Shown piece by piece: positions 1-10,297 of a DNA stretch of 64,000 nt (within the stretch, counting starts at the first letter, position 1; each line of letters starts with the position of its first letter). The notes beneath the pieces are model-generated. The model did not search any database. It worked only from the letters and a program-made list of their open reading frames with translations, and was not told the DNA's origin. Made by a program: the position numbers and the translations under genes. Source of the DNA: Corticium candelabrum (taxonomy: Eukaryota; Porifera; Homoscleromorpha; Homosclerophorida; Plakinidae); contig NC_085088.1 in the NCBI RefSeq assembly GCF_963422355.1, forward strand, positions 5,443,914 through 5,507,913. The letters are read 5' to 3'.

Positions 1-13
1 GTACAACGTGCCC

Positions 14-1084
14 ATGAACGACAGTACAGAAGGCCAATACGAGTACGAAGACGACAGTGGGACTCTTGAATATACCCAGGAGTGTTTCATCTTAGAGTCA
101 ATTAGCCAGGGTAATCCCCAAGTGCGTCAACGCAAACCGCTTCATCTCTCCGGCAATTCACTTCCAAAAGGCTGCGAGACTGAACTGCAGTTGGTAGAGA
201 AGAAACTGACTAGTGATCCAAACAGACTACTCAAACGCAGCAACATTATTAGGAACGTGGCAGGGGAGGAGAAAGACAAGAACTATGTCCTAGAAGAAAT
301 AGAAGGCTTTCTATCTAATTGCAGTAAACAGGGAGGTAAGAGAAACTACTCTGATGTTGAAGTGACTCTAGTTGCAACTGTTGATATCCCTTTTGCAGCG
401 ACAGTGTGGTACTTTGGAGACAGTCAACACGAAACAGGAAATTGGTACATTCGAGAAGAAACATTTATCACATTCAAAGATATTTTTAATATTTATAAGA
501 GATGCTTCAAAGGTAAGATACTGACAATAATCAGTGATTGCCCGTATGCAGGAAGGTGGACACTCGACTGTGTCGAGGAGCTGGATAGACTACAAATTCC
601 ATCGTGTGGTCATCACACTAGAGAAAAGCAGTTGCTTCTTAAAGTGTATGCTTCCTGTGCGCCAGATCAGATTGCCACAGAAGCGTGGTTTGTATCAAAT
701 GCTGTCGTAAATGACAGTACAACGCATCGACTTTACTTTGGAGGAAAAAGCACAGAGAATCAATTGCCCACAGTTTGTGACTTTACTCGACTTCGATGTT
801 CTCAAGATCCGTATAAGAAATGTGATGCGGATGAAAGTTGGAGTTGGAATGATGCATTTGTGCATGGTGGTACTCTTAAAAGGCGTCTCTATTTGGTAAG
901 AGGAAAAGATCGAGGTCGACCTGCATGGCATTATGTGTTGGTTCGGACTGAAAGTATTGGTGAGTTTCTAAAGAGAATAGATAGTGGGACTGTAGATGTA
1001 GCTAATTATGGAAAAGTGATTACTAGTGGATGGGGTACAGATCCTCCTGAAAACATCAAGCAACGTTTTAGCAGTAGGTTTTGA
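14..1084 (+). CDS. Caspase-fold-like protein (possible C14-type pseudo-protease)
   Basis: An open frame of about 356 residues, taken from the ATG at 14. The frame is open to the window edge, so an upstream exon or earlier start is possible. The middle resembles caspase-like (C14) domains of invertebrates. A strand ending WYFGDSQHETGNW (near residue 139) sits where such proteins normally carry the Ser-Gly-His-Gly catalytic turn. It is followed by ITFKDIFNIYKRCFKGK-type sequence and then ISDCPYAGRW (Cys near residue 176), where DCCYSG-like catalytic cysteine motifs occur. The histidine motif is altered, so it may be catalytically dead. The fold call is by motif only. I see no signal peptide or membrane segment. 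A decayed second copy is at 9224-10297. Confidence 0.6.
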   Translation: MNDSTEGQYEYEDDSGTLEYTQECFILESISQGNPQVRQRKPLHLSGNSLPKGCETELQLVEKKLTSDPNRLLKRSNIIRNVAGEEKDKNYVLEEIEGFLSNCSKQGGKRNYSDVEVTLVATVDIPFAATVWYFGDSQHETGNWYIREETFITFKDIFNIYKRCFKGKILTIISDCPYAGRWTLDCVEELDRLQIPSCGHHTREKQLLLKVYASCAPDQIATEAWFVSNAVVNDSTTHRLYFGGKSTENQLPTVCDFTRLRCSQDPYKKCDADESWSWNDAFVHGGTLKRRLYLVRGKDRGRPAWHYVLVRTESIGEFLKRIDSGTVDVANYGKVITSGWGTDPPENIKQRFSSRF

Positions 1085-1989
1085 ATTTTGCATAGTTTCA
1101 AGATTTTTAGATGCAATAATAATTGCTGAATTTTTTGTGTGTATGTAGTGTGCGATATTAGCTGATGCAATGCTCTGATGTAGTTTTATACTGAGGGAAA
1201 TGACAATTAGGATTAAAATAATGGTTTGAGACAATAATTAGTTTTGGACTTCAATTGAGTGAAGAAACTGCATTCTATCTAATTGACTATTGTACAGATG
1301 CTTCGTGTCTTGCACATATTTATACCAAATGTCTCATCATATACAAAATGTCGTGTTCATTAGAGCTTATATGTTTTACCAAAGGATATAGCTCTGTCTT
1401 AAGGTCTAGTGAGGTTTTTGTTAGTTGACACTTTTTGAGTAGCAGTCATGCATGTTGTATGTATTCAGCACTGTACTTGAGTTGGACATGAAACCTCGTC
1501 AATACTTTTGTACTTGTGGTGTCCAGTTTGCGTGTGGTGGGGTTATGATAGATTCATCACTACAAGGACCCTAGGTGCATACATATCAGCTAATTTTGGT
1601 ATTTAGTTTTATTTAAATTTTTTACTTTCAAAAGCTGTTTTTCGTTGGTCTCTCTGTTGTAGTGGGTATTGGTTGAAGTTGCATGCATAATTAATTCAAT
1701 TAATTACAGCGTATTTTGTTGGATATACCATGACCAGCACATGAGTACATTTCTGTCTGTACAACTGGCTATATTTACAAAGCCAGTAGTTATCTTTGCA
1801 TTTAAACAACTTCATTTTCTTATGAACAATCAGCTGAGAGCTTTGTAGCAAAACACAACTGTAGCAGTTGACTCTACATTCTTGTTTCTTGAGTTGATAG
1901 TTGAGGAGCCGGACATATCTCTTGTTGAGGACTATAGTTACTACAAGAGAGGAAACATTTATGGCAGTCTAATTACAGCTATTGACCAA
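1085..1989. other. Noncoding 3' flank of the caspase-like gene
   Basis: About 900 AT-rich bases with no convincing coding signal. The same stretch is conserved downstream of the pseudogene in copy B (10298-11100), with small indels. Confidence 0.6.
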
Positions 1990-2335
1990 CACACCGGCGT
2001 AGCGTCGGGAGGGGGAGTTTGGGGTGAGTTTGGGGTTCAGGTTTGTGGGGGGAGGTTGGGGGAGTTTGAGGTGGGGAGTTGGGGGTTGGGGGTTGGGGGT
2101 TGGGGGTTGGGGGTTAGAGTTGGGGTTGGGGGTTGGAGTTGGGGGTTGGAGTTGGGGGTTGGAGTTGGGGGTTGGCATGGGGGTTGGGGTGGGGCATGGG
2201 GGTTGGGGTGGGGCATGGGGGTTGGGGTGGGGTTGGGGTGGGATGGGGTTGGGGTGGGGTTGGGGTTGGGGTTGGGTTGGGGTTGGGATGGGGTTGGGGG
2301 TTGGGGGTTGAGGGGATTGGGGGTTGGGGAGGTTA
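1990..2335 (+). repeat. G-rich minisatellite (GGGGTTGG-type)
   Basis: An irregular tandem array of units such as GGGGGTTGGGGTT and GGGGTTGGAGTT, all with G on the plus strand. Runs of four to five Gs every few bases give strong G-quadruplex potential. The apparent long glycine/tryptophan (plus) and proline/asparagine (minus) reading frames here come from the repeat and are not genes. The matching place in copy B (about 11120-11160) has only a short poly-G tract. Confidence 0.95.
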
Positions 2336-4018
2336 TAGCTCTCCAAACATTTTGGGCGTGTCAATTCGCTTCAAGCAGAACTATAATTTTAAGTTACTGA
2401 ACAATGACAGTCCCCTTAACCAGTAGTATGTTGATGATCGACGGCGTTAACCATATCTCTTTGACAGTATACACATCATCATTTCATTATGGTAAAACCA
2501 GTGTCGAGAAGTTGTGGACACGTAAAGTACGCATGACCATCACTTATTTGAGACGTCAATGACAGAGTCAAATAAGACGCATCAGAAAGGCATACAAAAT
2601 CCTATCCATCAATTATTAATTATTTTTCAAGTAAGTCTAGTTAATTAAGGTCGACAACTCGATTGACCGGGGAATGACTCTCCTGCGGCTCCGCTACCTA
2701 GTGATATGCTTGCACTCCACAGTACTTTCTCCACAGGTTATTCTAGCTAACTAGCTAGACCTATATTGCTTGCTGTATTACGAAATGCTAAAATTGGTCA
2801 ACGCCATTTGCACTGAATTGGTCTTCTAGATTCTGTTGTCATCGAGATGCCATTTCATTTCACAAGCCATGAAAACCTTTTTGGCACGGACAGTAACAGT
2901 GTTTCCACTCCTTTATACGCACACTGACGGCTCAGTCCAGCAGTTTAATTGCAACCTGAAATTGATACTACGGTATTTAATTAAACTTAAACTCAGAGGT
3001 CTACAAACTGCGAGAAGAAAAGTAGAAAATAGGCGTGGCTTTGTGTGTAAGAAATGGGCGTGGTTTGTGGTCTAATTTATTATCCCCAAACTTGAGGACC
3101 ACGCTATGCCGGTGACACAAGTATACATAACTGGTGGTTATTTTCGTGGAGCGTCGGGGGAGGGACGGCTGGGGAGGCTAAAGCCTCCCTCAATCCTTGT
3201 AAGCGTGTCAAGCATTGTAAAAGCGCCGTGTTTCAGGGACGTAGCGTGATCTCTAGAAATGAGGGACTAAACTTGACTATGCTACGAGGGCCCACTTTTA
3301 TGGGCACGCCCACTCTTTATGGACACGCCCATTTTATGAAAACGCCAACTTTTATTGGCTTTTGATTGTCTGATACAGTAGAATCAGTGGTTGATCTAGA
3401 CTGGAAAAAAGGCAGTGTACATACTATATACAGTTTTTGTACTCACACTTATTTACATGACCAGGCCTACAAATGATTGGGCTTATAGCCTGGATGTCTA
3501 GCCCATGCCACGGTACACCCCGGCGTGTTTCCATCAGGTTACCAAACAGTCAGCTGAATCTTAGTGTGGTGACGATTTTACTAACTATCTACGTGTTTTG
3601 ATGGCATGAAGTATGGTGAAGACTCAAGCCAGTGTGAAAAAAGTTGTGACAGGTGAATTGCTCAAGCCTATCACACTTTCATGACAATGGCGGACGGAAA
3701 GGAAAAAGAAAAAAAGAAAAAAGGGGCGTAACTTTTGTAATTTTGTACACTGCATAGAAGTATATGCAGACATTATGAGGATTGACGTCAGAAAAGAATT
3801 GCATTCAGTATGCCCTTAATTAGCCATGACACTTTAATGATTTCAGCATTGATTAACCTATAATCCGATTAAGCTTAAAAACACAAGCTTACAAAAATAG
3901 AAACAGGAGCACGTGCGCAACAACGAAACCGAGAAGCCTCAAGGTACGTCCGAGACCGTTTCGACTCATTGAAGACGTCAACATACCGATTTTTCGTCTA
4001 CAATTTGAAAAGTATACA
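2336..4018. other. Intergenic region upstream of the PLA2-like gene
   Basis: No gene seen. The stretch is conserved in copy B (about 11150-12614) with indels. The last 250 bases before the ATG at 4019 are the best conserved and hold the CRE-like site and a GCACGTGCGC E-box-like sequence near 3910. Confidence 0.6.
3783..3790. promoter_or_regulatory. CRE-like palindrome TGACGTCA
   Basis: A perfect TGACGTCA palindrome lies about 230 bases before the start codon of the PLA2-like gene. It is kept at 12378-12385 in copy B at the same relative place. CREB/ATF-type factors bind this sequence in animals; a role here is inferred. Confidence 0.35.
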
Positions 4019-5095
4019 ATGCAGGGTGTTATGGCGCCGTTCCTCTTCACCTGCCTTCTTCTCTTCCAATCATCGGTCTCCTCTATCCGTGCGACGTCCT
4101 GCCCATCTCACACGCATTCGAGCAAGACACCCAAATACATTTCTCTGGTGACCAGAGTCGACCGGCCGGGCACGTCGTTCAAACCATCAACCGGCAAGCT
4201 ACTCAAAGTCTACGAACTCAACAATTCGACCCTCCGCGGCCGATTCACATCCCACTCCAATCTGCTCGTTCACTTCAAGTCGACCTGTGCCGGCCTCGTC
4301 CACGTCTGGCGCGCCAACGGTAGCACCATCATCAAACAAGACGTCGTTTCTCGACAGCGAGATCTCCGCTACGCGAACGTTGAGGACCACCGCTTCGTTT
4401 ACAAACCGACCGGAAAGGCCTACGCATTGCCGGAGCACCGTCGCTCGAGGAGAGACGTCGAGGAGGAGTATGACCAGAGAAGCTGCCAAGCCCATCTTGC
4501 AGACCAACAAGAAGTTGCGAGAGCATTTGAGAAGCTGACGGCCGACCCCGACGTTCGAATTCTCTCCAAGATATCTCAGGCTCTAGCCGAGTTCGGCATC
4601 TACGGATCGAAGTCTCCCTGCTCGTTTCCTCTCCACTCTCTCGCCTTGGCCATCTCGCGTCGTCTTCCAGCCAACGCAACGGAAGCGGCCGAGGACGCCG
4701 AGAACTTTTCCTGCGCGGAGAGCAAACTCCTCAAGAGCCCGAGAAGGAGACGATCTTTCTGGTCTTCGATATCACGTGCTCTTGGTCGTTTGATACGCAC
4801 TGTTGTGGAGAGGGTGGTCGAACCGCTGACTGGACTGTCTAGGAAGTGCACGTCGCTCGAAACCAATCGCCAAAATAAGTGTTTGGGAATGTGTGGCAAG
4901 GAGTGTAACTGTTGGAAATGGGTGTGCGGCAACTGTTGCTACAACGAGGGATGTTATCAGCACGATAAATGTTGTGAGCACGATACCCTGGCCTGCTGGC
5001 TACCGACGGGCTTCAATTGCCAGTCGTTTAAATGTTGGTCGTTGTCGGAGCAACCGGAGTGTCCCACTAGTGCAGGAAATCGCCCCAGTGAGTGA
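4019..5095 (+). CDS. Secreted phospholipase-A2-like precursor, copy A
   Basis: A 358-residue open frame from the ATG at 4019. Residues 1 to about 25 form a signal peptide (hydrophobic FLFTCLLLF core). An N-terminal beta-rich region follows and ends at an RRSRR furin-type site near residue 140. Next come a helical middle part, then a second basic site (SPRRRRSF) and an amphipathic basic helix. The last 80 residues are cysteine-rich, with CCYNEGCYQHDKCC holding the His-Asp pair (near 315-316) in a C-x2-HD-x-C context like secreted PLA2 enzymes. The usual YGCYCG calcium loop is not seen, so lipase activity is uncertain. The two dibasic sites suggest cleavage into separate chains, as in some two-chain PLA2 precursors. 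Either an enzyme or a secreted binding or venom-type protein is possible. A broken copy is at 12615-13587. Confidence 0.72.
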   Translation: MQGVMAPFLFTCLLLFQSSVSSIRATSCPSHTHSSKTPKYISLVTRVDRPGTSFKPSTGKLLKVYELNNSTLRGRFTSHSNLLVHFKSTCAGLVHVWRANGSTIIKQDVVSRQRDLRYANVEDHRFVYKPTGKAYALPEHRRSRRDVEEEYDQRSCQAHLADQQEVARAFEKLTADPDVRILSKISQALAEFGIYGSKSPCSFPLHSLALAISRRLPANATEAAEDAENFSCAESKLLKSPRRRRSFWSSISRALGRLIRTVVERVVEPLTGLSRKCTSLETNRQNKCLGMCGKECNCWKWVCGNCCYNEGCYQHDKCCEHDTLACWLPTGFNCQSFKCWSLSEQPECPTSAGNRPSE

Positions 5096-7388
5096 GTCTG
5101 ACATTGTGTCTAGACCGCGTTTTTTGTTCATTGGTATATTTGCAACGTAGCGATTAACTTAAGGTTGCATACGTTATTGTTTGTTTGTCGTCTTGTTGTG
5201 CGTTTTCTAGCAGCTTACTTGCTTTATCGGAAACATATGTTGTGCTGGTTTGCTATAATCTATTGTTTCTCTATCAGTTTTGTTTTATTTTCCTACCGAA
5301 TTCTCTCAAATTCCATCCATGCGTTTTTAATTAACCCTCCTCATGCACAAAACAACCAACCACCAACCAATCAAACCAACAAAACTTACAAACACAAGCC
5401 AGTGAATATCAATTACGGTCATATGCATGTTAGGAATCAGTTTTGAGTTTAGTGTTCTAATTTGACGTTTAGCTAATGTAATTGAAATTTACGCGCATGA
5501 TAATTGCAACGTCCTAATGCTTGCAATCGAATCTGCATTGCATGGGCATGCATGTCTGTCCTAGAGTCGTCTAGTCGTGATGTATATGTCGTTAGGTCTG
5601 CAGTGGCGTAGGAAGGTGTTGACGAGCGGGGGGGGGGGGGGGGGAATTTACCGTGGATGTCATCATGAGTAAACAAAAACTACCTCGCTTGCCAGACCGT
5701 AAAAAGATTTGCAGAAGTCGGTAGCACAGAAAATTTCAATTTCAACAGTGAGCGAGGGGCTGCATCTCCCTCCTCGGCCTCTTTGTTCTGACGCCGGTGG
5801 GTCTAAGTGTTAGTGTTTCAAAGGCTTACTGAGTTCCGCACGTATTAACAGCAGCCACCTCCGCCAACGAAGTTATGCTAACATTGTCGCAGGTTTGTTT
5901 GTTCATTTGTTGGTTTGCTTGGTTGATGATTGGTGGTCTATATGAGCTGAATTACTCAGAAAACGTGAAATAGAAGTTGATATAATTTGGCGGGAAAATA
6001 AAACCAGTATTTATAGATCTAGAAAAACAATCAAATAGCTAAGATTCTACAATTAGTGCAATATTGTTTACACGGTACGAATACATGCCACATTCACAAA
6101 TGTTTTTCAAATAGCCATAGAAACAATTATTTGATAGCACTCACAATGCAAACCTTGGCAACGGCAACCAGTTACCTCCATTTAATTCTAGTGTAGTTGG
6201 TACCCAACCTGGCTGCAGAGGCGTAGCAGGAAATTTTTTTAAGAATTTAAAATTAATATTAATTTGTTTAAAATTTATATTAATTTTTATTAATTCCCAC
6301 GTTACAGTCTATATTACTTTTAGAGATATATTATTAACTTAATTCATGTTAACTGTCAGTTGTAAACTTTGATTATTAAGTTGCTTCTATTAGCGCTTAC
6401 TGTTAAATATTAATTTACTTAATTAAGTTCTCCAGCTACACTTTCCAGTGCTATTTATGTACTCCTGTTTGTGTTCTACACCTTGGTGTGAAGTTTTGCT
6501 TCTACTGTTGCGTGTGCAGTTGACACTGCCAGGTGCTTAATTAAGTAATCTAACATTTAACCAAGCTGGCATTAATTTCCAGCACTTTGAGTTACTCTCT
6601 GCCCTCAGATAAAATTTCGACGTCATTCTGACTTTCAACAGGATACTAGACTTTTAAATATCATAGCTAGAGAAGATACTGAGGCAGCCATCCAAGCCGA
6701 AATTCAAACAAAAGCTTCGATCATCAGCTAGAGACGAAGATGCATCATATTCTGGAATGACTGTGACCAGATTCACACGAGTGGTACGACAACCTGCAAG
6801 GCGAAATGAATTAATTAATACGTTTGACTGTGATACTAGGGTGGATAGAGATCGACGCCTAATTTTTAGTCTCTAACTAATTAAGAAGAAGGGGGTTTGT
6901 TGTGTTGTGTTTTTGTTTGTTTGTATTAACTTAATTTGGTTGGAGGTGTTTTCTAATCTTTTGAATTGGAGATGTAACTGAGGTTAGAACGCACGTTAGA
7001 CTTACAACAATTATATAGCTACTACAGTATACGTCTTACACGTGTCAGTGCCTGTGCGAGTACTAGCGTCGCTTGGATAGATTTGCAATCAAATCAGATA
7101 CTACACTCAAATCGTAATCTGAGATCCGTTAACTTGAACTTTTATCTTTGGCTGCTAATTAGTGTTATATATGATGTATGGTGTGTACATCTTAGGCTTA
7201 GTTTTAATATATACAGTAGTTGTAATAGGAGGCAACAAATATAGTTTATTCTATGTCGATAATTACAAAAAATGATTGTAAAATCAAATATGATTGAATG
7301 CACAAAATTTGAAATGTCAGCCAGGTCAACCTCTGCTAGAGCACGATGTCCGACAATAAATTTTTGCCATATCTATTTGTATAGCATT
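5096..7388. other. Noncoding tail of copy A
   Basis: About 2.3 kb, AT-rich, with no firm gene. It includes a 15-17 base poly-G tract near 5629 and AATTAATATTAATT-rich sequence near 6240-6300. A short frame at about 6645-6733 (LNIIAREDTEA...) is kept open in both copies; see the findings. Confidence 0.55.
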
Positions 7389-8134
7389 AATAGGCTATTA
7401 ATCAATATTTATGGTGGTATGCTGTAGCTTGGACATGGACATGTGAACATCTTGTCAATAGTTGTGTAGACTTAAGATAGTTGAACTCTAGCTAAATGAC
7501 TTCTGTTTTGAGATGCTAAGAATGACGGAAAACATCAAATTGTTCTGTTGTTCTATTTTAGCTTTGAATACTTCTTCATAATTAATAAACGTCACCACAC
7601 AGTTTGGAAGTATTGAAGACCATTGCACGACATCTATCTTTCAAAAGAAATTTGACAGTCAGCCAGGCAGTCAGCAACATACATGAACAACTGCCAGCGA
7701 AACTCTGGCTATATAACGTCAAAATGATATGGCATAGACTGGCTTTAGACTGTACAGACATGTTTTTGAATAATTTTTGTTATATACCCACGTATTTTTA
7801 GGTGGGTTTATATAAAAATATAATTTATATAAATGTAAAAAAATTAATTATTTACAGACTTTATGATTGATTTATATAGAAAAATAAGATGGTCAACGTT
7901 GTGGGACTCTGTCATTGTCACTAAGTGCAACCCTCTTCTTAGTGTGATTTTGCAGTTCAAGATCATAGCGAGTGTTGTCACGTGCCCAAAGTCAGTCACG
8001 TGCCCAAAGTCAGTCCCATTTGCAATCCTGGCACATTACCAAGTCCCCAGTCCCTAAGGGATCGAAAACATGTATATACCTAGATACCTAGACTTACCAG
8101 AGCCATATCAGCCTAGTTCACATCCTTGTAGGAG
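7389..8134. other. Unique spacer upstream of the PPP1R3-like gene
   Basis: About 750 bases between the end of copy A and the glycogen-targeting gene. A short direct repeat, CACGTGCCCAAAGTCAGTC, occurs twice in a row near 7979-8015. I see no gene; promoter function is likely by position. Confidence 0.5.
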
Positions 8135-8977
8135 ATGGTACGTAAGTTGAAAATTCGCTTCCTACAGGTTGTGAACAAGTTCAATACTGTTGTTCTAGGA
8201 GCCTTCTCTCTAACCGTTAAACTAGACATGCTGGATTCGCAAAGCGTCAAGAACCACAATGACGGCCGGAACCGAACGGATAATGAAACACTTTCCGCGT
8301 CTGACGAAGAAACGCAAACGAACCGCCCTACAGAAGGCGTGGCTGCCACGGACAAGCTCACAAGTCTTCAGCAAGCGAACGTTCATCACAAGCGGACGGT
8401 ACCTAGATGTGTTAGGTTTGCAGATAAAGAGGGTCGTCCACTAGAGAAAATATTTCAATTGGATGAGAATAAATCGCTTGGTGGAAACGAGGATTTACAT
8501 ACAACTGCAGAACCAACACATCGGATGCGTTTGAACTTGTATGATTATGAAAGGGACTGTCCCGGACCTCAGCCCGTTTCCCTGCCCGACTTCTACGACA
8601 GTCTGTCTTCTATGAAGGTGCGTCTAGAGAACGTGCGTCACGACAATGTCAAGTCGATATTGCTTCTAACCGTGCTGGCAGTTTCTACTGATCGATCCAA
8701 ACACGTGACAGTTCGTTTCACGTCGAACGATTGGAAAACGTATGAAGATCGTCCAGGAAATGAAACGAGCTCGAGAGGTTGCAAATACGACCGATTTCTC
8801 GTCGAGATTCCTGTTCCAAAAGAAATAAATCTACTAACAGAAACAAAATCTCCAAGAAATTTGGAAATGCAATTTGCAGTACGTTACGACACGGAAGGAC
8901 AAAGCAGCTGGTGGGACAACAACTTTGGTTGTTACTATCGCTTGAAATGGATGAAGAAAGAAAACCTTGCTAGTTAG
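8135..8977 (+). CDS. PPP1R3-like: Protein phosphatase 1 regulatory subunit 3-like, glycogen-targeting (CBM21)
   Basis: A single-exon gene of 280 residues from the ATG at 8135. An in-frame ATG at 8228 is a second possible start, and the stretch between has splice-like signals. PRCVRFAD (residues 90-97) fits the RVxF motif that docks the PP1 catalytic subunit. The C-terminal half (about 150-278) is a CBM21 carbohydrate-binding domain: the LENVRHDN strand, VTVRFTSNDWKTYED, and the closing SWWDNNFGCYYRL, which matches the family's WDNNxGxNY signature. In animals such proteins bring PP1 to glycogen, where it dephosphorylates glycogen synthase and phosphorylase. The length is typical for the short members. 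The frame is intact, and the gene sits between the two duplicated blocks without a copy in the window. Confidence 0.9.
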   Translation: MVRKLKIRFLQVVNKFNTVVLGAFSLTVKLDMLDSQSVKNHNDGRNRTDNETLSASDEETQTNRPTEGVAATDKLTSLQQANVHHKRTVPRCVRFADKEGRPLEKIFQLDENKSLGGNEDLHTTAEPTHRMRLNLYDYERDCPGPQPVSLPDFYDSLSSMKVRLENVRHDNVKSILLLTVLAVSTDRSKHVTVRFTSNDWKTYEDRPGNETSSRGCKYDRFLVEIPVPKEINLLTETKSPRNLEMQFAVRYDTEGQSSWWDNNFGCYYRLKWMKKENLAS

Positions 8978-9212
8978 TTGTCAATTGTACGTGCACTAAT
9001 TGTCACGATCGTTTACTGTCAATCACGTTGCACTACACACTAGTGAAATGTAGATTCTCTGTATCTGTAGCGTCGTACTTTCAGTCAACTCTGCTACATT
9101 CTTATCTACTGCACATACTTAGCGTTAGGTAATGCAAGTATGTAATTAAATTCTGCACTCATCTTTTGCTAGCGTGAGCTAACTAGATGACTTCGTTTCT
9201 GCGTACAACCGC
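8978..9212. other. 3' flank between the PPP1R3-like gene and copy B
   Basis: About 235 bases, no gene seen. Copy B similarity starts at about 9203-9213. Confidence 0.5.
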
Positions 9213-9223
9213 TGAACGTGCCC

Positions 9224-10297
9224 ATGAACGACAGTACAGAAGGTCAATACGAGTACGAAGACGACAGTGGGACTCTTGAATACACCCAGGTATGTTTCAT
9301 CATAGAGTCAATTAGCCAGGGAATTCCCCCAAGTGCGTCAACCCAAACCGCTTCATTTCACTGGCAATTCACTCCCAAAAGGCTGCGAGACTAAACTGCA
9401 ATTAGTAGAGAAGAAGGTGACTAGTGATCCTAACAGACTACTCAAACGCAACTACATTATTAGGAACGTGGCAGGGGAGGAGAAAGACAAGAACTATGTC
9501 CTAGAAGAAATAGAAGCATTTCTATCTAATTGCAGTAAACAGGGAGGTAAGAGAAACTACTCTGATGTTGAGGCGACTCTAGTTACAAATGTTGATATCC
9601 CTTTGCAGCGACAGTGTGGTACTTTGGAGACAGTCAACACGAAACAGGAAATTGGTACATTCGAGAAGAAACATTTATCACATTCAAAGATATTTTTAAT
9701 ATTTATAAGAGATGCTTTAAAGGTACGATACTGACAATAATCAGTGATTGCCCGTATGCAAGAAGGTGGACACTCGACTGTGTCGAGGAGCTGGATAGAC
9801 TACAGATTTCATCCTGTGGTCATCACACAAGAGAAAAGCAGTTGCTTCTTAAAGTGTATGCTTCCTGTGCGCCAGATCAGATTGCCACAGAAGCGTGGTT
9901 TGTATCAAATGCTGTCGTAAGTGACAGTAAAACGCATCGACTTTACTTTGGAAGAAAAAGCACAGAGAATCAGTTGACCACGGTTTGTGACTTTACTCGA
10001 CTTCGATGTTCTTAAGATCCGTATAAGAAATGTGATGCGGATGAAAGCTGGAGTTGGAATGATGCATTTGTTCATAGTGGTATTCTTATTAAAAGGCGTC
10101 TCTATTTGGTAAGCGGAAGCGATCGAGGTCGACCTGCATGGCACTAAGTGTTGGTTCGGACTGAAAGTATTGGTGAGTTTCTGAAGAGCATAGATAGTGG
10201 GACTGTAGATGTAGCTGAATATGGAAAAGTGATTACTAGTGGATGGGGTACAGATCTTCGTAAAGACATCAATCAACGATTTAGCATTAGGTTTTGA
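9224..10297 (+). pseudogene. Caspase-fold-like pseudogene, copy B
   Basis: Collinear with 14-1084 but disabled. A one-base insertion near 9324 (GGAATTCCCCC against GGTAATCCCC) shifts the frame, and a one-base deletion near 9603 restores it. A stop replaces Gln at about 10014, there is a three-base insertion near 10087, and a second stop replaces Tyr near 10146. The DCPYA(R)RW cysteine region survives. The sequence at 9289 reads CAGGTATGT where copy A reads CAGGAGTGT, creating a strong splice-donor look-alike, so an altered transcript cannot be excluded. Confidence 0.88.

Larger units (their letters stand above)
1..7388 (+). repeat. Segmental duplication, copy A
   Basis: This block matches bases about 9213-15827 in the same orientation and gene order. 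Both copies hold the caspase-fold-like gene, the same 3' flank, a purine-rich promoter region, the phospholipase-A2-like gene, and a long AT-rich tail. Similarity ends where copy A reads TAGCATTAATAGG near 7388 and copy B reads TAGCATTGTTTC near 15827. The left edge lies outside the window. Copy A keeps both genes open and also holds a G-rich minisatellite that copy B lacks. Confidence 0.93.

Noticed and set aside
1990..2335. Internal telomeric repeat
   Set aside because: Units are GGGGTTGG-like and irregular, not TTAGGG or another regular telomere unit.
1969..2426. Long Gly/Trp-rich and Pro-rich reading frames
   Set aside because: Produced by the GGGGTT-type minisatellite; no complex coding sequence.
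4199..4981. Several long minus-strand frames opposite the PLA2-like gene
   Set aside because: Shadow frames of a GC-richer coding region; the plus strand carries the signal peptide and cysteine motif, and both copies support it.
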